A stretch of 64,000 nucleotides of DNA from Candidatus Gastranaerophilales bacterium. GTDB lineage: Bacteria > Cyanobacteriota > Vampirovibrionia > Gastranaerophilales > Gastranaerophilaceae. This document shows, piece after piece, positions 64,000 to 64,000 of the stretch. The translations under genes and the position numbers were made by a program. Positions within the stretch are counted from its first letter, which is position 1. The number at the start of each line of letters is the position of its first letter. A model generated the notes under the pieces. It was given only the letters and a program-made list of their open reading frames with translations. It ran no database searches and was not told where the DNA came from. The stretch lies in contig UNSJ01000002.1 in the NCBI GenBank assembly GCA_900548405.1, positions 1 to 64,000 of the forward strand. Reading direction: 5' to 3'.

Positions 64000-64000
64000 T

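Overview
The window looks like a piece of an AT-rich, diderm, anaerobic bacterium. The best guess is a gut-type member of the non-photosynthetic cyanobacterial class Vampirovibrionia (Melainabacteria), order Gastranaerophilales. The basis is the style of the two prepilin-like proteins (an FTLAEVLITLGIIGVVAAMT core), LolA-, MMPL- and autotransporter-type outer-envelope genes, a hybrid-cluster protein, and the absence of any photosynthesis or respiratory gene. This is inference from gene style; no rRNA gene is present to confirm it. No phage, insertion sequence or CRISPR array is visible.

Layout. 0-9 kb: a pseudopilin with a duplicated leader motif, a large SF1 helicase with a C-terminal nuclease-like domain, a tRNA nucleotidyltransferase, two TPR proteins, an MBL hydrolase and a metallophosphoesterase. 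9-19 kb: thrC-hom, a GT2 glycosyltransferase, an XRE regulator, HD and GGDEF signalling proteins, a parvulin, a second pseudopilin with a poly-G tract upstream, an alcohol dehydrogenase and an esterase. 19-29.3 kb: a secreted Cys-containing protein, then a 3114-residue Pmp-like autotransporter with an in-frame G10 tract. 29.4-32.8 kb: hcp, a decayed cupin/carboxymuconolactone-decarboxylase locus, tRNA-Arg(UCU) and a membrane protein. 33-50 kb: alaS, dut, small membrane proteins, a GH57 enzyme, a GT4 enzyme, a broken Na+/alanine symporter, a NagZ-like GH3 enzyme, an aquaporin, a laccase-domain protein and PABA synthesis genes. 50-62.7 kb: a compact, divergent aryl-polyene-type biosynthetic cluster. 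The last 1.3 kb is an MFS drug-efflux gene cut by the window edge.

How it fits together. The standout system is the aryl-polyene-like type II PKS/FAS cluster. The minus-strand arm carries a chain-length factor, an acyltransferase, two ACPs, a small membrane protein, a fused ligase-dehydratase, a thioesterase, a LolA-like carrier, an MMPL exporter, a methyltransferase and an LpxL-like acyltransferase. It diverges across only 14 bp from a plus-strand KS-DH-KR-KS arm. There is no enoyl reductase, which predicts a conjugated polyene. PABA synthase genes lie next to it. The other notable themes are homopolymeric G10 tracts at two surface-protein loci, suggesting phase variation, and a recurrent promoter layout in which a -10 hexamer ends exactly 6 nt before an ATG that lacks a Shine-Dalgarno site, suggesting many leaderless mRNAs.
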